Source: Pseudomonas asuensis
GTDB lineage: Bacteria > Pseudomonadota > Gammaproteobacteria > Pseudomonadales > Pseudomonadaceae
NCBI RefSeq assembly: GCF_014646755.1
Contig: NZ_BMNW01000001.1
Location: forward strand, 390,039-454,038
Direction of reading: 5' to 3'
Length of the DNA stretch: 64,000 nucleotides
A program made the translations under genes and the position numbers. Below are positions 36,055 through 44,621 of the stretch, piece by piece (position 1 is the stretch's first letter; every line of letters starts with the position of its first letter). The notes under the pieces are model-generated. The model did not search any database. It was given only the letters and a program-made list of their open reading frames with translations, and was not told the DNA's origin.

Positions 36055-38589
36055 TCAATAAACGTCTCGCTTGTAACGTCCGTCTTCCTGTAACCGTTCT
36101 AAGCATGGCTCACCCAGGATTTCGATCAGAGCGGCATCTACGCCCTGCGCCATGCCTTGCAAACTGCCGCAGACATAGAGGGTCGCGCCCTGTTCGACCC
36201 ACTCACGAACGTCTGCCGCCGCCTCGGTCAGCCGGCCCTGCACATAGACCTTACGCTCTTGGTCGCGGGAAAAAGCAAGGTCAAGACGGGCAAGCTGACG
36301 GTGCGCCAGCCAATGCTCCAGCTCATTCCGGTAGAAGAAATCATGAGCTTGATTCCGCTCACCAAAGAGCAGCCAGTTCTGGCTATGCCCCGCATCGATA
36401 CGGGCCTTGAGGAGGGATCGCAGTCCCGCGATCCCTGTGCCATTGCCGATGAAAATAGCAGGACGACCATCATGAGATGTATGGAAGGCAGGGTTTGGCC
36501 GTAAGCGTGCCATAAGATGCCCACCCTCTGGCGCATGGGCAGTCAACCAGCCAGACGCTATTCCCAACTGACCGCTTCGCTTGCGTTCCTGACGAATGAT
36601 CAGCGTCATCACACCCTCATCCGGCAGAGAAGCAATCGAATACTGCCTGACAGCCAAAGGCAGCAAAGCCTCTACCAGACCCTGTGCGCGCATTCCCACA
36701 AGATGGTGAACGTCCTCAGGCAGAAAGCGGGTTGCTAATGCCTGATCCAATGGCAACTCGATTTCTTCCAATAGCACAGGGCAGTCTGGCGTAAGCCCTA
36801 ATGGACTCAACCATTCATGCACAAAGGACATGGGATAGCGTGGCAGAATCTCGATAAGGTCACCTGCGTCCCAGTAACAACCTACCGGCACTTCAAGATC
36901 AACCTTGAAAACCGGCCAGCCTTGGCTTCCGGGATTCAGGCATTGTCGGGCAGTCAAGTGATAATCCTGAAAAGGAGCGGTTACAGGCTGGCTACTGGCT
37001 ACTGCACCCAGCTCACTCAAACGCGACTGCCATATGCCTAGCGCGACCTGATCATCCCGGTTTACTTCAACCGGGTCGAACAAGCTATGGGCGCCCTGCC
37101 CGGCCAACCAATTTTGCAGTCGCCTGCCGAATGCACAGAAATCCGGATATTGGCGATCCCCCAATGCCAGCACACCATAGGAAAGCTGCTTCAAAGACAC
37201 TGCCTGCCGTAACACGGCTCGCTCAAACTTGCGGGCATTGTCTGGGGCCTCGCCATCACCAAATGTGCTGACGATAAACAGCGCCTTGTGAGCCGCTGCC
37301 AACGCCTCGGAATTGAGCTGGGCGAGCGGTTTTACAGTGGCTGGCTGGCCTGCAGCCTGTAGTTGGCCAGCCGTTTGCCAAGCCATTTGCTCTGCCAAGC
37401 CACTTTGGCTGGCAAATCCGATTAACCAGGGATCTCCTCCTGTTGCAGTACCTGCCACCTCACGACGGGCTTGGCGAATACCTTTCTTCTTACGTCGGCG
37501 ATCCAGATAGAGCAGCCAGCCCGTGATAAAGAATAATGGCATGGCAAGGCTGGCCAGAAACATCAACAGCCGCCCTGCAAGCCCAAAATATTCGCCTGTA
37601 TGCAGCGCATAGATGCTGCTTAACAGCTGGCCCCTTAAGCTTTTCTCAGCATAACGCTCATGACTGCGAACCACGCCGGTTTGCGGATCCAGCTCCAGCT
37701 TATTAAGCGCTCTGAGATGGTCGGCGTCCTGAAGACGATAAAATATGGTTGCCGGCTGACCGGCTGCTGAAGGCAAGCGCAGGGTATAGCCTTCCAGCGT
37801 TGGGCCCGCAGCCTGCTGCACGCTTGCCCACAGGGCTTCATGATTAATGACGGGCGGTACTGCATTGGGTTGAGGACGCTCTGGTCTGCCGCCTTTACGC
37901 TCACTCCGCTGCTCGGCAGGTGCATCATCCAGCAACCGAATCAACCCGTTGCGATACCACTCGTAGGACCAGAAGAGCCCTGTCAGCGCGGCCAGCAGAT
38001 AAAGCGCAAGACACCAGGTGCCTGCGACTGCATGCAGATCCCAATTGAAACTACGTCCTTTGCGGGTCCAATCCAGGGCCAACCAGGCTCGCCAGCTGGC
38101 AATCTGCTTGGGCCAGCGAAGATACAAACCCGACAGGCAGAAAAATACGAGCATTAGCGTGCAGGCACCAACAATCGCCTTGCCGGTTTCACCCACGGCA
38201 AGAAAGCGATGCAAACGCAGCATAAGTTCGAAGAAACCAGCCCCAACAGGTTCACTCAATACTTCGCCGGTATACGCATCGACAAAACGCATAGGCCCAC
38301 GTCGCTCTCCGGGCGGAGGCTCAAAAAACACACGGACGTTGCTGTTGAGCACTAGGTCGGCCCACAGGCCAGTGACCTTTTTGCCTTCATACGCTTCGGC
38401 ACGCTTGATAAGCTCGGCAGGCGCCAGCGCGCTTCCAGGCATTCGCTCCTCTACCACCGCAGAGCGATTGAGCAGGCTCGATATCTCGGACTCGAACGAA
38501 TAGGCAGCGCCAGTCACGCCAATGATGACCAGCACCAGCCCTGCCGTAATGCCCATAAACCAATGCAGCTGGAAGAGAAGTCTTTTCAT
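36055..38589 (-). CDS. piuB: PepSY membrane / flavodoxin / ferredoxin-reductase fusion (PiuB-like)
   Basis: An 844-residue fusion. Residues about 1-370 are a PepSY-associated membrane domain (LHWFMGITAGLVLVIIGVTG, later LHAVAGTWCLALYLLAALTG and SIYALHTGEYFGLAGRLLMF) with conserved histidines suited to haem b. Residues about 390-530 are a flavodoxin-like FMN domain (IVSTFGDGEAPDNARKF, ALGDRQYPDFCAFG). Residues about 545-844 are a ferredoxin-NADP reductase-like FAD/NAD module (RQYSIAS, FIGNGTGIAGLRSLL, YVCGSLQGMAQGV). It should carry electrons from NADPH across the membrane, plausibly to reduce imported ferric siderophore. It is adjacent to piuA, with a terminator between. Confidence 0.87.
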   Translation of the reverse strand: MKRLLFQLHWFMGITAGLVLVIIGVTGAAYSFESEISSLLNRSAVVEERMPGSALAPAELIKRAEAYEGKKVTGLWADLVLNSNVRVFFEPPPGERRGPMRFVDAYTGEVLSEPVGAGFFELMLRLHRFLAVGETGKAIVGACTLMLVFFCLSGLYLRWPKQIASWRAWLALDWTRKGRSFNWDLHAVAGTWCLALYLLAALTGLFWSYEWYRNGLIRLLDDAPAEQRSERKGGRPERPQPNAVPPVINHEALWASVQQAAGPTLEGYTLRLPSAAGQPATIFYRLQDADHLRALNKLELDPQTGVVRSHERYAEKSLRGQLLSSIYALHTGEYFGLAGRLLMFLASLAMPLFFITGWLLYLDRRRKKKGIRQARREVAGTATGGDPWLIGFASQSGLAEQMAWQTAGQLQAAGQPATVKPLAQLNSEALAAAHKALFIVSTFGDGEAPDNARKFERAVLRQAVSLKQLSYGVLALGDRQYPDFCAFGRRLQNWLAGQGAHSLFDPVEVNRDDQVALGIWQSRLSELGAVASSQPVTAPFQDYHLTARQCLNPGSQGWPVFKVDLEVPVGCYWDAGDLIEILPRYPMSFVHEWLSPLGLTPDCPVLLEEIELPLDQALATRFLPEDVHHLVGMRAQGLVEALLPLAVRQYSIASLPDEGVMTLIIRQERKRSGQLGIASGWLTAHAPEGGHLMARLRPNPAFHTSHDGRPAIFIGNGTGIAGLRSLLKARIDAGHSQNWLLFGERNQAHDFFYRNELEHWLAHRQLARLDLAFSRDQERKVYVQGRLTEAAADVREWVEQGATLYVCGSLQGMAQGVDAALIEILGEPCLERLQEDGRYKRDVY

Positions 38590-38668
38590 TTAGTCACTCG
38601 ATCCACGAGTCGTTCAAAAGCCAATGCGCCTGAGCCATCTGCGCCTGGCGAAAAAGAAGCATTCATAC

Positions 38669-38695
38669 AAAAAGCCCGACTCATAGGAGCCGGGC
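38669..38695 (-). terminator. Intrinsic terminator after piuA
   Basis: On the minus strand GCCCGGCTC and GAGTCGGGC pair with one mismatch (plus 38674-38695), followed by TTTTT. It lies 16 bases past the piuA stop and separates piuA from piuB. Confidence 0.75.
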
Positions 38696-38710
38696 CATGC
38701 ACTCATTCCA

Positions 38711-40954
38711 TTAGAAATGGAAGTTGGCACTCAAGAGCGCTGTACGCCCTGCCGCCACGTGCGCCATGTGGGTTGAATACACCTGATCGAAGTAACGCTT
38801 GTCCGTCAGATTCTGCACGTTCAACTGCAGGTCCAGGTTCTTCGTCACACGGTAAGCTGCCATAGCATCATACCGAGTGTAAGACGGAATGTAGGTTGAG
38901 TTGGCAGTGTTGCCGAACTGACGATCTACATAGGTAGCGCCACCACCGATCGTGAAGTCCTGGGTAACATCATAGGTTGTCCACAGGGTAAAGTTGTTCT
39001 CTGGCGTCTGAGGCATCTTGTTACCCTCATCAGAAGCCGTCGTTGACTTACGAATCTCGCTGTCCAGGTAGGTATAGCCACCAAAGACCTTCCACTGAGG
39101 GGTCAGCTTGCCACTGAAGCCCAACTCAACACCTTGAACGCGTTGTTCGCCATCAAGCACCTGGAGACTGGTACTCTCGGGACTAGCCACTCGGGCGTTG
39201 GTCTTGTCCGTACGGAACAAAGCAGCATTAAGCGAGAGCGCTTCGTTGAAGAAGTCCCACTTTGTGCCAATCTCATAATTACGGTTGCGTTCCGGCTCAA
39301 GACTTGTGTTGGAACTACTCAGCTCCGAAAGCCCTTCCCCCGATGTTTCACCGGAAGGGTTGCTGGAGGTGGACCAAGCTACATAAATGCTGCCATTAGG
39401 CGCTGGTTTATAGACGACGCCAGCCTGATAATTCCAGAAATGTGACTTGTTCTCGCGCTTGAAATCACCTGCGACCGCTCCGCGTCCGCCGGTTGTATAG
39501 CCACTGGAGCGTGTTTCAAAATCGTCGTAACGCAAGCCTAAATTGACTGACCACTGCTCATTGAGCTTGAGTGTGTCAAACACATAACCGGCTGCTGTTT
39601 TGGTATCGGTATCGGTGTAAGACGCACCTTCGGCATAAGTACCTGCCCACCCGTCTTTCGGCGTAGGGCTATACAGACTGGTACAGTCGCCACTCGCCAA
39701 TAATGCAGCGTTACAAGTCGATCCCGATACGCTGGAAGTAAAGGTGTAAGGACGGTTGTGCACGTCCTCATAACTGAACTCCATACCGGTCACCAGCGTG
39801 TGCTCAACGCCTGCCGTATTAAACAGGGATTTGAGCTCGGTCTGATTGACCCAACCCTCGGATACGGAGTTACGGCTCTTGGGTGAACGGTAGACATAAC
39901 CATTGACTACGTTACCCCGACTGTCGTCCGGGTTGGACGCAACATAGTCCAACGTGGTGCGGACCATGCGGAAGTTGTTGGAGAGCGTCAGGTTATCGTT
40001 CAGGTCATGCTCTATGCGGAACGTACCACTGTCCGTAGTGCTCTTGCGATAATCACGGCTGGAGCCGTACCAGTTGTCTTTGTCCACATGAGCCGGGCGG
40101 CTCGGATTCGCTTTGCTGCGATCAACGTTGGTCAGGGGTATGCCGTAATCAGGCGTATCGTCTGTGTCCAGGTGATAGTAAGAAAAGGTCGCACGCGTTG
40201 GCGTACCCAGGCCAAAACTGATTGAAGGCGCTACACCCCAGCGGCTGACATCTGGGCCATCACGCCCTGCGACGTTGGCGTCATGCTTCATCAGATTCAG
40301 ACGGAAAGCGGCGTTGTCTGTAATCATCTGGTTTACGTCGAGTGTGGTACGACGCGTCTGGTCGGAGCCGTAGGTAAAGCCACCGTTGACGAAGTTTTGC
40401 AGTTTGGGCGTTTTGGTAATCAGGTTCAGGCTACCGCCTGTAGAACCCGCACCGGTATAGGCCGAACCGGGGCCTTTGCTGACTTCAATCTGCTCCAGGT
40501 TGAAGATCTCGCGCGTCTGAGATGCTACATCACGCATGCCATCGACAAAGGTGTCGCTTTCAGCACTGAAACCGCGAATGAACGGTCGATCGCCTTGAGG
40601 GTTCCCCCCCTCGCCAGCACCGAAGGTAATACCAGGCACAGTACGTAGCGCATCGGTCAATGAAAGCGCACCCGTATCGCGGATTACCTGGGTTGGCACT
40701 ACTGTCACAGACTTAGGCGTATCCCGAAGCGGAGCTGTGTACTTGGAGGATGCCGATTCCTGAACGTTATAACTGCCCTCTTCATCCCCCAGGACAGTTG
40801 TACTGTTCAGATCTAAAACATTAGAACTTTTAGTATTACCTTCCTTTTCAGGGGTCTGCTGAGCAAGCGCACTGCCGGAAAAAGCCGTTATGGCCATACC
40901 TACTGCTGAAACTAAAAGCTTAGGCGCAACGCCGGATTCGGTTTGACGCGTCAT
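38711..40954 (-). CDS. piuA: TonB-dependent siderophore receptor PiuA
   Basis: A 747-residue outer-membrane receptor. The signal peptide ends at ALA before QQTPEKEG. A TonB-box-like stretch follows, then the plug (about 70-190: DTPKSVTVVPTQVIRD, RPFIRGFSAESDTFVDGMRD, EVSKGPGSAYTGAGSTGGSL) and a 22-strand barrel that ends in Phe (LLSANFHF), the usual BamA signal. In P. aeruginosa PiuA takes up catecholate-type iron complexes and is a route for siderophore-conjugated beta-lactams such as cefiderocol. Iron control is expected: AT-rich, Fur-box-like DNA lies between it and the divergent piuC. Confidence 0.93.
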   Translation of the reverse strand: MTRQTESGVAPKLLVSAVGMAITAFSGSALAQQTPEKEGNTKSSNVLDLNSTTVLGDEEGSYNVQESASSKYTAPLRDTPKSVTVVPTQVIRDTGALSLTDALRTVPGITFGAGEGGNPQGDRPFIRGFSAESDTFVDGMRDVASQTREIFNLEQIEVSKGPGSAYTGAGSTGGSLNLITKTPKLQNFVNGGFTYGSDQTRRTTLDVNQMITDNAAFRLNLMKHDANVAGRDGPDVSRWGVAPSISFGLGTPTRATFSYYHLDTDDTPDYGIPLTNVDRSKANPSRPAHVDKDNWYGSSRDYRKSTTDSGTFRIEHDLNDNLTLSNNFRMVRTTLDYVASNPDDSRGNVVNGYVYRSPKSRNSVSEGWVNQTELKSLFNTAGVEHTLVTGMEFSYEDVHNRPYTFTSSVSGSTCNAALLASGDCTSLYSPTPKDGWAGTYAEGASYTDTDTKTAAGYVFDTLKLNEQWSVNLGLRYDDFETRSSGYTTGGRGAVAGDFKRENKSHFWNYQAGVVYKPAPNGSIYVAWSTSSNPSGETSGEGLSELSSSNTSLEPERNRNYEIGTKWDFFNEALSLNAALFRTDKTNARVASPESTSLQVLDGEQRVQGVELGFSGKLTPQWKVFGGYTYLDSEIRKSTTASDEGNKMPQTPENNFTLWTTYDVTQDFTIGGGATYVDRQFGNTANSTYIPSYTRYDAMAAYRVTKNLDLQLNVQNLTDKRYFDQVYSTHMAHVAAGRTALLSANFHF

Positions 40955-41086
40955 TTCTAATTATTCCCCACGAACGAAGCCGCGGAAAATATACGCAAAT
41001 ACGAATTAGTATCAATAGTATTTTAAAGTATTATTTATTCTCAAAACCAGATGGCATTCTTGCAGAGCACATTTTGCATAAATCGT

Positions 41087-41105
41087 GAGAATAACTATCA
41101 TTAAT
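41087..41105. promoter_or_regulatory. Fur box between piuA and piuC
   Basis: GAGAATAACTATCATTAAT matches the 19-base Fur consensus GATAATGATAATCATTATC at 13 of 19 positions. It lies 29-47 bases before the piuC start and about 130-150 before piuA. A weaker match (10 of 19) lies nearer piuA in the AT-rich DNA around 41005-41030. Confidence 0.65.
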
Positions 41106-41133
41106 CGCTTTTTTATGCTCATCGGAGCATGTC

Positions 41134-41814
41134 ATGCTGCTAGCCATACCCCAGGTCTTTACTGCTGAAGAAACAACACGTATCCGTGAGGCGCTTAAGC
41201 ACACCCAGTGGAGTGACGGCAGGATCACGGCAGGGCATCAGTCTGCCAAGGCCAAGCGCAACCTTCAGCTTCCCGAAGACCATCCGCTAACGCGTGAGAT
41301 TGGTGAGGCCATTGTTCATCGCCTTTGGCAACACCCTCTGTTCATGTCAGCTGCGTTGCCCCACAAAATCTTTCCACCCTTGATCAATTGCTACACAGGC
41401 GGCGGCTCATTCGATTTCCATATTGATAATGCCGTGCGCAATGTGAAAAACAGTGCCGAGCGCGTCAGAACCGACATCTCGACAACCGTGTTTTTTAGCG
41501 ACCCAGACAGCTATGACGGCGGAGAGCTGGTGATTCAGGATACCTACGGTACGCAGCGCGTAAAGCTGAACGCTGGCGATGCTGTCCTTTACCCGGCGAC
41601 CAGTTTGCACAAGGTCGAGCCCGTTACACGAGGTGCTCGTTATGCCGCGTTTTTCTGGACCCAGAGCCTTGTACGCGAGGACAGCCAGCGAGCCCTGCTG
41701 TTTGAAATGGATACGGCCATTCAAAATCTGACCCGTGACGTTCCCGACCATCCCTCACTGGTTCAACTGACCGGAACCTATCACAACCTGTTACGCCGCT
41801 GGGTAGACGTATAA
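41134..41814 (+). CDS. piuC: Fe(II)/2-oxoglutarate-dependent hydroxylase PiuC (PKHD type)
   Basis: A 226-residue prolyl-4-hydroxylase-like dioxygenase. The iron triad is visible as His96 and Asp98 in FDFHIDNA and His159 in TSLHKVEPV, with Arg169 (GARYAAFFW) set to hold 2-oxoglutarate. PiuC proteins are conserved beside PiuA, and the substrate is not established; a role in maturing or recycling the siderophore pathway is often suggested. It is divergent from piuA under a shared iron-regulated region, and the Sel1-repeat gene starts two bases after its stop. Confidence 0.93.
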   Translation: MLLAIPQVFTAEETTRIREALKHTQWSDGRITAGHQSAKAKRNLQLPEDHPLTREIGEAIVHRLWQHPLFMSAALPHKIFPPLINCYTGGGSFDFHIDNAVRNVKNSAERVRTDISTTVFFSDPDSYDGGELVIQDTYGTQRVKLNAGDAVLYPATSLHKVEPVTRGARYAAFFWTQSLVREDSQRALLFEMDTAIQNLTRDVPDHPSLVQLTGTYHNLLRRWVDV

Positions 41815-41816
41815 CC

Positions 41817-42635
41817 ATGGCATACGTCCTTAAGCGACAGGAAGTTCTCGAAAGTCAGGCCTTGGGACAGGCACTGGCGTCTGACAACCCCAGAGAGGCT
41901 GCGCGTGTAATCCTGACCGCTGCCAAGGCGGGCTCACCAGACGCCCAGGCCATGTTGGGCCAGATCCTGCTGGAGGGCCGCGGCATTGCACAGGACGCCA
42001 GGCTCGCATTGACCTGGTTCACTATCGCTGCCGACCAAGGCCACACGATGGCGCTCAACATGGTAGGACGTTGCCGCGAACATGGCTGGGGCTGCGAGCA
42101 GGATGCCCATGCAGCAGCCGAGGCCTATCGTCAGGCTGCCGAACAGGGCCTGGACTGGGGCATGTACAACTACGCCAATCTGCTTGCCACAGGCCGTGGC
42201 GTTACTCGAGATGAGTACAACGCCTTCTTACTCTACCGACGTGCAGCTGAACTGGGTCATGCCAAGTCCATGAACCTGGTCGGACGTTTCTACGAAGAAG
42301 GAATTGTGGTCACCCGGGATACCCTTGTGGCGCTGGACTGGTACAAACGCTCAGCCGAAGCAGGCGACTTTCGCGGTCAATACAGTTATGCCGCTGTCCT
42401 CGCAACAGGCGGCCGGCTTGAAGAAGCCCAGCACTGGCTGAAGGAAGCACTCAAGACAGGAAACCTCAATTTTTTCAGAGCCAGTCGGCAGGGACTGCTG
42501 GAGTCCGAGCATGAAACCCTGCGTATGATCGGATTAGCCTATTTCGAACGAGCGGCTGAAATGGGTGATGAAATTGATCATAAAGCTTATATCAGTGCCC
42601 AGAGAACGCTTAATCATCAGCCGCTCCTCGCATGA
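41817..42635 (+). CDS. Sel1-repeat (TPR-like) protein of the piu locus
   Basis: A 272-residue protein of about five or six Sel1-like repeats: AAKAGSPDAQAMLGQILLEG, DARLALTWFTIAADQGHTMA, DAHAAAEAYRQAAEQGLDWG, EYNAFLLYRRAAELGHAKSM and TLVALDWYKRSAEAGDFRGQ. No signal peptide, so cytoplasmic. Sel1 proteins act as adaptors; its steady presence after piuC suggests a partner of PiuC, but this is inference. Two bases separate it from piuC, so the pair is co-translated. It ends at a bidirectional terminator. Confidence 0.88.
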   Translation: MAYVLKRQEVLESQALGQALASDNPREAARVILTAAKAGSPDAQAMLGQILLEGRGIAQDARLALTWFTIAADQGHTMALNMVGRCREHGWGCEQDAHAAAEAYRQAAEQGLDWGMYNYANLLATGRGVTRDEYNAFLLYRRAAELGHAKSMNLVGRFYEEGIVVTRDTLVALDWYKRSAEAGDFRGQYSYAAVLATGGRLEEAQHWLKEALKTGNLNFFRASRQGLLESEHETLRMIGLAYFERAAEMGDEIDHKAYISAQRTLNHQPLLA

Positions 42636-42640
42636 ATACT

Positions 42641-42666
42641 AAAAAACCCGCCGAAGCGGGTTTTTT
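42641..42666. terminator. Bidirectional intrinsic terminator (piu locus / speC)
   Basis: AAAAAACCCGC, tetraloop, GCGGGTTTTTT: a symmetric stem with A-run and T-run on the two sides, serving both the plus-strand Sel1 gene and the minus-strand speC. On the minus strand the loop is TTCG. Confidence 0.92.
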
Positions 42667-42677
42667 ATTGGCGCTAT

Positions 42678-43841
42678 TTAAACGTAATAGGCCTTTAGCG
42701 GCGGGAAGCCATTGAATTCCACAGCACTGTAGCTGGTGGTATAGGCTCCTGTGGATAACCAGTACAGGCGGTCACCGCTGGCAAGGTTCAGGGGCAGGCC
42801 GTATTTGTAATGCTCATACATAATGTCGGCACTGTCGCAGGTAGGCCCGGCGATCACGACTTCCTCCATCTCCCCTTTCTTCTCGACCCAGATCGGGAAT
42901 TTGATGGACTCGTCCATGGTTTCAATCAGACCGGAGAATTTGCCTACATCGGTATACACCCAACGCTCGACGGCTGTGCGCGACTTGCGCGATACCAGTA
43001 CGACTTCGCTAACCAGAATACCGGCATTGGCAATCAGTGAACGACCGGGCTCCAAAATGATTTCCGGAAGCTCGTCACCAAAGTCCTCTTTCAGGAAGCG
43101 GATGATCTCGTCAGCATAGGTTTCAAGGTTATTGGTCTTGGCAATGTAATTTGCCGGAAAACCACCCCCCATGTTGATCATTTTCAGGACAATGCCGTCC
43201 TCTTCGCGTAAGCGTTCGAATATGACCTTGACCTTGGCAATGGCAGCGTCCCACACGTCGATATCACGCTGCTGCGAGCCCACGTGGAAGGAAACGCCAT
43301 AGGGCACAAGACCCAGCTGGCGAGCCAGGATCAGGAGATCCAGTGCAAGGTCAGTCTGGCAGCCGAACTTGCGTGAAAGGGGCCAATCCGCTGTATTGGA
43401 GCCTTCGGTCAGAATGCGTACATAAATCTTCGATCCCGGCGCAGCTTTGGCGATGTTACGCAAATCCGCTTCAGAGTCGGTAGCAAACATCCGCACGCCC
43501 TTCTCATAGAAGTAGCGAATGTCCTTGGCTTTCTTGATCGTGTTGCCATAGCTGATGCGATCAGGACTTACGCCCGTGCTTAGCACCTTGTCCAGCTCAT
43601 AGATGGACGCGATGTCGAAATTCGAACCCTTGTCACGTAGGAGTTCAGTGATCTCTATCGCCGGATTTGCCTTGACTGCGTAATAGATTTTGGCAAACGG
43701 AAAGTTACCCACCAGATCGTCATACGCTCTGGAAATGGTAGCTTTATCAATCACGACAAAAGGCGTTTCATGCTGGTCAGCGAAGGACTTCATTCGCTGG
43801 AAGGTCTCGCGCGAGTAGTAATCTTCGACCTTGATAGACAT
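42678..43841 (-). CDS. speC: Ornithine decarboxylase, fold type III
   Basis: A 387-residue eukaryotic-type (alanine-racemase fold) PLP decarboxylase making putrescine from ornithine; some family members also take lysine. Lys57 in YYAVKANPA binds PLP. FHVGSQQRD, MGGGFPANY, EPGRSLIANAG and the substrate-side Cys of GPTCDSADIMYEH are intact. The sequence is close to the P. aeruginosa SpeC as I remember it, and it stands next to the piu genes there too. GGGAG precedes the ATG by eight bases. Upstream lies an unusual leader with a promoter-like pair and a terminator-like hairpin (see below), which may control it. Confidence 0.94.
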   Translation of the reverse strand: MSIKVEDYYSRETFQRMKSFADQHETPFVVIDKATISRAYDDLVGNFPFAKIYYAVKANPAIEITELLRDKGSNFDIASIYELDKVLSTGVSPDRISYGNTIKKAKDIRYFYEKGVRMFATDSEADLRNIAKAAPGSKIYVRILTEGSNTADWPLSRKFGCQTDLALDLLILARQLGLVPYGVSFHVGSQQRDIDVWDAAIAKVKVIFERLREEDGIVLKMINMGGGFPANYIAKTNNLETYADEIIRFLKEDFGDELPEIILEPGRSLIANAGILVSEVVLVSRKSRTAVERWVYTDVGKFSGLIETMDESIKFPIWVEKKGEMEEVVIAGPTCDSADIMYEHYKYGLPLNLASGDRLYWLSTGAYTTSYSAVEFNGFPPLKAYYV

Positions 43842-43945
43842 GCGTCGGACTCCCGATGGCAGAACAAATGGATTCGTAGGGGTATTGCTGAACGCCTAAT
43901 CCGTTTCCCCACTTTGGTTCGCCTACTTCCCAAGGCATGTCGCCG

Positions 43946-44038
43946 AAAGCAAAAAGGTCAACATGCCCAGGGCGTTGACCTTGCTGTCTCGTCGTCAGTA
44001 CTTGAGCCGGATGGATCGTTTCCAGCATGGACGTTCGG
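43946..44038 (-). ncRNA. Candidate small RNA or speC leader attenuator
   Basis: A promoter-like pair (below) would start a transcript near 44038 on the minus strand. About 56 bases on, AAGGTCAAC (43954-43962) and GTTGACCTT (43974-43982) form a perfect 9-bp hairpin with an 11-base loop. This is followed on the minus strand by a run of five T (plus 43951-43955), then GC and TTTC. The result is a roughly 90-base RNA ending in a classic intrinsic terminator, 104 bases before the speC start codon. It is either an independent sRNA or a premature-termination device in the speC 5' leader. No known RNA family is recognised. Confidence 0.5.
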
Positions 44039-44044
44039 GCGCGA

Positions 44045-44073
44045 ACTTTAGGACTAGAAGCCCTCAAGATCAA
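44045..44073 (-). promoter_or_regulatory. Candidate promoter for the speC leader / sRNA
   Basis: On the minus strand TTGATC (plus 44068-44073) and TAAAGT (plus 44045-44050) with a 17-base spacer. Four of six matches per hexamer with ideal spacing. Confidence 0.45.
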
Positions 44074-44419
44074 CCAAAAATCCCATGCGGCTGTCTGGTT
44101 TGCCTAGATCCGGTACGAACCCTCCTCGTAAAACCGACCGGCAAGGCGAACCGATGTTCCAAAATCCGTCAGGATTCCCCCTGAATGGAAGATCTTGGTC
44201 TGGCCAGACGGATGTTTCTGGCAAAGATCGAATTTTGCGAGAGAGTACTAACCAGATTTGGAGACTGCCGCTCACCAAAAAGATGAAAGAAATATTGCAA
44301 GGCGTAAACTTTATTAAGGCGCACTGGTCTTGGTGTGTCGCCATGCAGTGCCTTACGTCACGGAAGGATATGGCCTTATTCCAACAATATGTTTTGCTTC
44401 ATTTCATAGGGAAATCAAA
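44074..44419. other. Gene-poor interval with inverted repeats
   Basis: About 345 bases with no supported gene. It holds a perfect 12-base palindrome, GTCTGG-CCAGAC (44198-44209), and a 7-base inverted repeat, ATCCGTC (44164-44170) with GACGGAT (44207-44213), that encloses it. AT-rich DNA near 44290-44310 could serve the downstream small gene. Confidence 0.45.
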
Positions 44420-44611
44420 ATGATTGGCATCGAAGTCGACGGCTCGGTAGAGCCTCTATCATTCATCAACTCGTTGCAGGTAGCCTTGAAGGAAACCTGG
44501 GCAGTGATCTACGCCCATGGCGGAATCATTGCCGAGTTTGATAACGAGCGGGATGCGCGTGAAGAGGCTGAGCGCTGGACAGGAGTCTGCTTCCGTCTGG
44601 ATGCCTGCTAA
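44420..44611 (+). CDS. 63-residue conserved-looking hypothetical protein
   Basis: MIGIEVDGSVEPLSFINSLQ starts a small acidic protein of 63 residues with one predicted helix pair and a C-terminal helix rich in Glu and Arg (NERDAREEAERW). AGGGAAAT lies just before the ATG at 44420. A nested intrinsic terminator follows 11 bases after the stop, which supports a real gene. The longer frame from 44330 lacks a ribosome site. I do not recognise a named family; no signal peptide or membrane segment is present, so it is cytoplasmic. Confidence 0.6.
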   Translation: MIGIEVDGSVEPLSFINSLQVALKETWAVIYAHGGIIAEFDNERDAREEAERWTGVCFRLDAC

Positions 44612-44621
44612 GTGCTAGGCT

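Noticed and set aside
43777-44073. Leader peptide reading frame running through the speC leader into speC
   Set aside because: No ribosome site before either ATG, and no resemblance to the E. coli speF leader peptide; kept only as a remote possibility.
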